Below are positions 62,010-64,000 of a stretch of DNA of 64,000 bases, piece by piece. The stretch comes from Cruorifilaria tuberocauda (taxonomy: Eukaryota; Nematoda; Chromadorea; Rhabditida; Onchocercidae): NCBI GenBank assembly GCA_013365365.1, contig JABVXU010000053.1, forward strand, positions 62,001 to 126,000, given 5' to 3'. The position numbers and the translations under genes were made by a program. Position 1 is the first letter of the stretch. Every line of letters starts with the position of its first letter. The notes under the pieces were generated by a model, which was not told where the DNA came from, did not search any database, and saw nothing but the letters and a program-made list of their open reading frames with translations.

Positions 62010-63614
62010 ATGAACGTGCCTGCTGATTTGAGCGTTTATTTTCCTGATATGCCGATACAAAGGTTGAATGATGTGATGCTCAGACAACTTAATCCACGAA
62101 AATGTTGGATCATTGAAAAAACGATCAATAATATGGGAGCACTTTCTACAGCTGTATGATTTTTTAGTGTTTGAAAATGATAAAGCGAGATGACTACCAT
62201 GATTATTGCTGAAGTTTGACAGTTATAAAAGCGTAATAAATAGGTAGTTCAGCAATCATTAGCTGATAAGGCAGTGTTCAATTTTGCTCCAAAATTTTCA
62301 TCGATGGTCACAAAATCAATCAAAAATTAGGAAATAACTTAGCTATCGCTGAAAGTTATTGAATTTATCAGCATTATTATCATTTCTATGAAATATATTT
62401 CTTTCAGGCACAAGGATTGAAACGTGTTCTCACAACATATGATAAGATAATCAATTCAGACGATGGGCAGGTGCTTTATTTATTGTGGAGAAAAAATCCA
62501 AATAATGAGTAAGCAGTTTCATTATACCTTTAACTTAAGATTTGTTACACATGGCGATTTCTTTGGAGTGATTACATGCGATAAAATCGCCAGTTATCTG
62601 CCTTTTATCGATAACTGTATATCATTCACTCTGGTATCTTTTTATCACTCATTTGATCATTAAAATATCAAAACTAACCTAATTTGGTAAATTAAAAACG
62701 ATATTTGTGAGTTGGTCGTGCTTTATTTATTACTGATCATTTTCTTTTGTTTGCAGGAATGGAAGTATAATAATAGGTTTGTTAAAGATTGGTTATAAAA
62801 ATCTTTATTTGATGGATCAGTCTATGAAATCTTTTAAAGTAACACCATTATGCGTGCTTGACTTTTATGTTCACGATACTCTTCAACGACAAGGATATGG
62901 ACACGCTCTGTTTGATTACATGTTACAGGTAAGCACTGATATTTCTCTATCTGGAACTGAATCCTTCTACCGTGATTTTCTTCTTTATGCAGATTAGAAT
63001 GGATATACATCGCAGTATTTATGTGTATTTCTTAAATGCTTTTTTTAGCAGGAAAACTCGTCTGCAGAAAATGTTGCAATCGATAAGCCATCACAATCAC
63101 TGTTGCAGTTTATGAACAAACATTATGGTTTGAATGATCCTATATGGCAGGTTACCAATTACGTTGTTTATCCCCCATTTTTTGAGAATATCAAATTGTG
63201 TGATTCTTCCGCTTCTGGTAATGAACGATATGCAAAGTCTGCAAAAACAGAAGCCGCAAGTGAAAATCAGGTTTGTCAAATAATTTCTTCATTAATGTAT
63301 CGAAAAATCCTCAATAATCAATTGACTGACAAATTCTCCATTTTTTACGACTGATATTATATAGATATAAAAATGATTTCAACAAATATATATTTCTTAT
63401 ATCTTTTTTTCTTATATATTTTGCAATTAACATGAATGTTTAATTAACATGAATCTTCTAGCACTCCCATGGAACACTCGATACTCGTTATCATGGACGA
63501 GTTGGTAACCTTATGCAGGATAGTATTGGGATAGGAAGGCGAGTCATTGTCGATCCAGAAACAGGTCAAGGAAGAAAAATATCTCGTGATTTTGAGCATC
63601 AATCAATATGGTAA
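62010..63614 (+). CDS. atat-2: Alpha-tubulin N-acetyltransferase, ATAT-2 type, 5 exons
   Basis: Transfers acetyl from acetyl-CoA to lysine 40 of alpha-tubulin inside the microtubule lumen, marking stable microtubules such as those of touch neurons. Exons: 62010-62153, 62408-62508, 62757-62928, 63049-63270, 63462-63614; all in phase, 263 residues, the size of C. elegans ATAT-2. The acetyl-CoA loop is QRQGYG (125-130). The preceding CVLDFYVH strand holds the conserved Asp (D117), matching the catalytic Asp of the ATAT/MEC-17 family. AIDKPSQSLLQFMNKHYGL is the family helix after it. The tail GNLMQDSIG...VDPETG...RDFEHQSIW-stop follows the same order as the ATAT-2 tail (ADLMRQDM...VDP...RDFGHRRIW), which separates it from MEC-17. 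Exon 4 may begin at 63049 or 3 bp later. Confidence 0.92.
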
Positions 63615-64000
63615 TTGGTTGCCGATTGCGGAAGAATTATTACTTATTTTCATTCTATAAATCAGACAGAATATTTATTGATGAAATTCGTTCCGTTTTC
63701 ACAATGAACAAATTATTCTGCTCTACACTTGAGCATATCTCGAATGTAGAATTTGTAGCTAATTCTAACACTCTATTACAGCTAGGAGAAGAAAAAAATT
63801 TTTGTAGATGATAAAATATAAATTTTATAGTACTAAGGCTTTGCTATGTGTCAATTTATTAATCTTTGGATTATTGCTATTAAAATTTCTATTAATTTAA
63901 CCATCTATTGTTTATGATCTTAGACAAATTCAAGTTGATTTCACTCGTAAATCGTAATGTTTCCGCTATTAATTTTGGTCTCATTTGGTTTTTGATTGAT
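63615..64000. other. Downstream of atat-2, nothing recognised
   Basis: AT-rich 3' flank, no canonical AATAAA seen close to the stop. A short open frame at 63608-63811 overlaps the atat-2 end and has no recognisable motif. The window ends here. Confidence 0.5.

Noticed and set aside
1..64000. CRISPR arrays, phage or transposase genes
   Set aside because: None seen. Repeats are simple-sequence arrays without spacers, and no transposase, integrase or reverse transcriptase motif was recognised on either strand.

Overview
This window is nuclear DNA from a filarial-type nematode (family Onchocercidae, close to Brugia, Wuchereria, Onchocerca or Loa). The evidence is strongly AT-rich DNA, short worm-like introns with TTTTCAG-like acceptors, three genes whose products resemble Caenorhabditis proteins, a DAF-12 receptor, and a decayed fragment of a Wolbachia-like ribosomal protein operon. 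Species cannot be fixed from the window alone. All gene models were spliced by eye; for the four genes every chosen exon is consistent in phase with its neighbours.

Minus strand, 4943-33278: one large gene for a DAF-12 nuclear hormone receptor (17 coding exons, about 909 residues). Sixteen exons lie between 4943 and 11258. The first coding exon is about 21.8 kb upstream (33015-33278). The huge first intron is rich in microsatellites. It contains (i) a broken bacterial rpmI-rplT fragment at about 14.58-14.89 kb, antisense to the gene, (ii) a phase-compatible alternative first exon at 15059-15229 and (iii) a near-perfect 95-nt hairpin at 21333-21427.

Middle, about 33.3-47.8 kb: no convincing complete gene. 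It has microsatellites, a 5-bp tandem array containing TGACG/CGTCA motifs (36467-36506), and a relatively GC-rich island (about 43.85-45.2 kb) that may be the shared promoter region of the two diverging genes. A small ORF with a consensus splice donor lies there and could be a distal first exon of the next gene.

Plus strand, 47779-55549: a Pumilio/PUF RNA-binding protein (14 exons, about 731 residues) with all eight repeats and the base-reading residues of classical Pumilio. Plus strand, 57815 (or 57605)-59966: a prostaglandin E synthase 2-like membrane-associated GST/glutaredoxin-fold protein (6 exons). Plus strand, 62010-63614: an alpha-tubulin N-acetyltransferase of the ATAT-2 type (5 exons, 263 residues). 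The three plus-strand genes are about 2 kb apart, which is too far for a typical nematode operon.

Functionally, the window joins a steroid-receptor developmental switch (DAF-12), a post-transcriptional repressor (PUF), a lipid-mediator/redox enzyme and a microtubule-modifying enzyme. Nothing in the sequence shows that they act in one pathway. The main item of interest is the bacterial operon remnant in the daf-12 intron, next to a possible alternative promoter.
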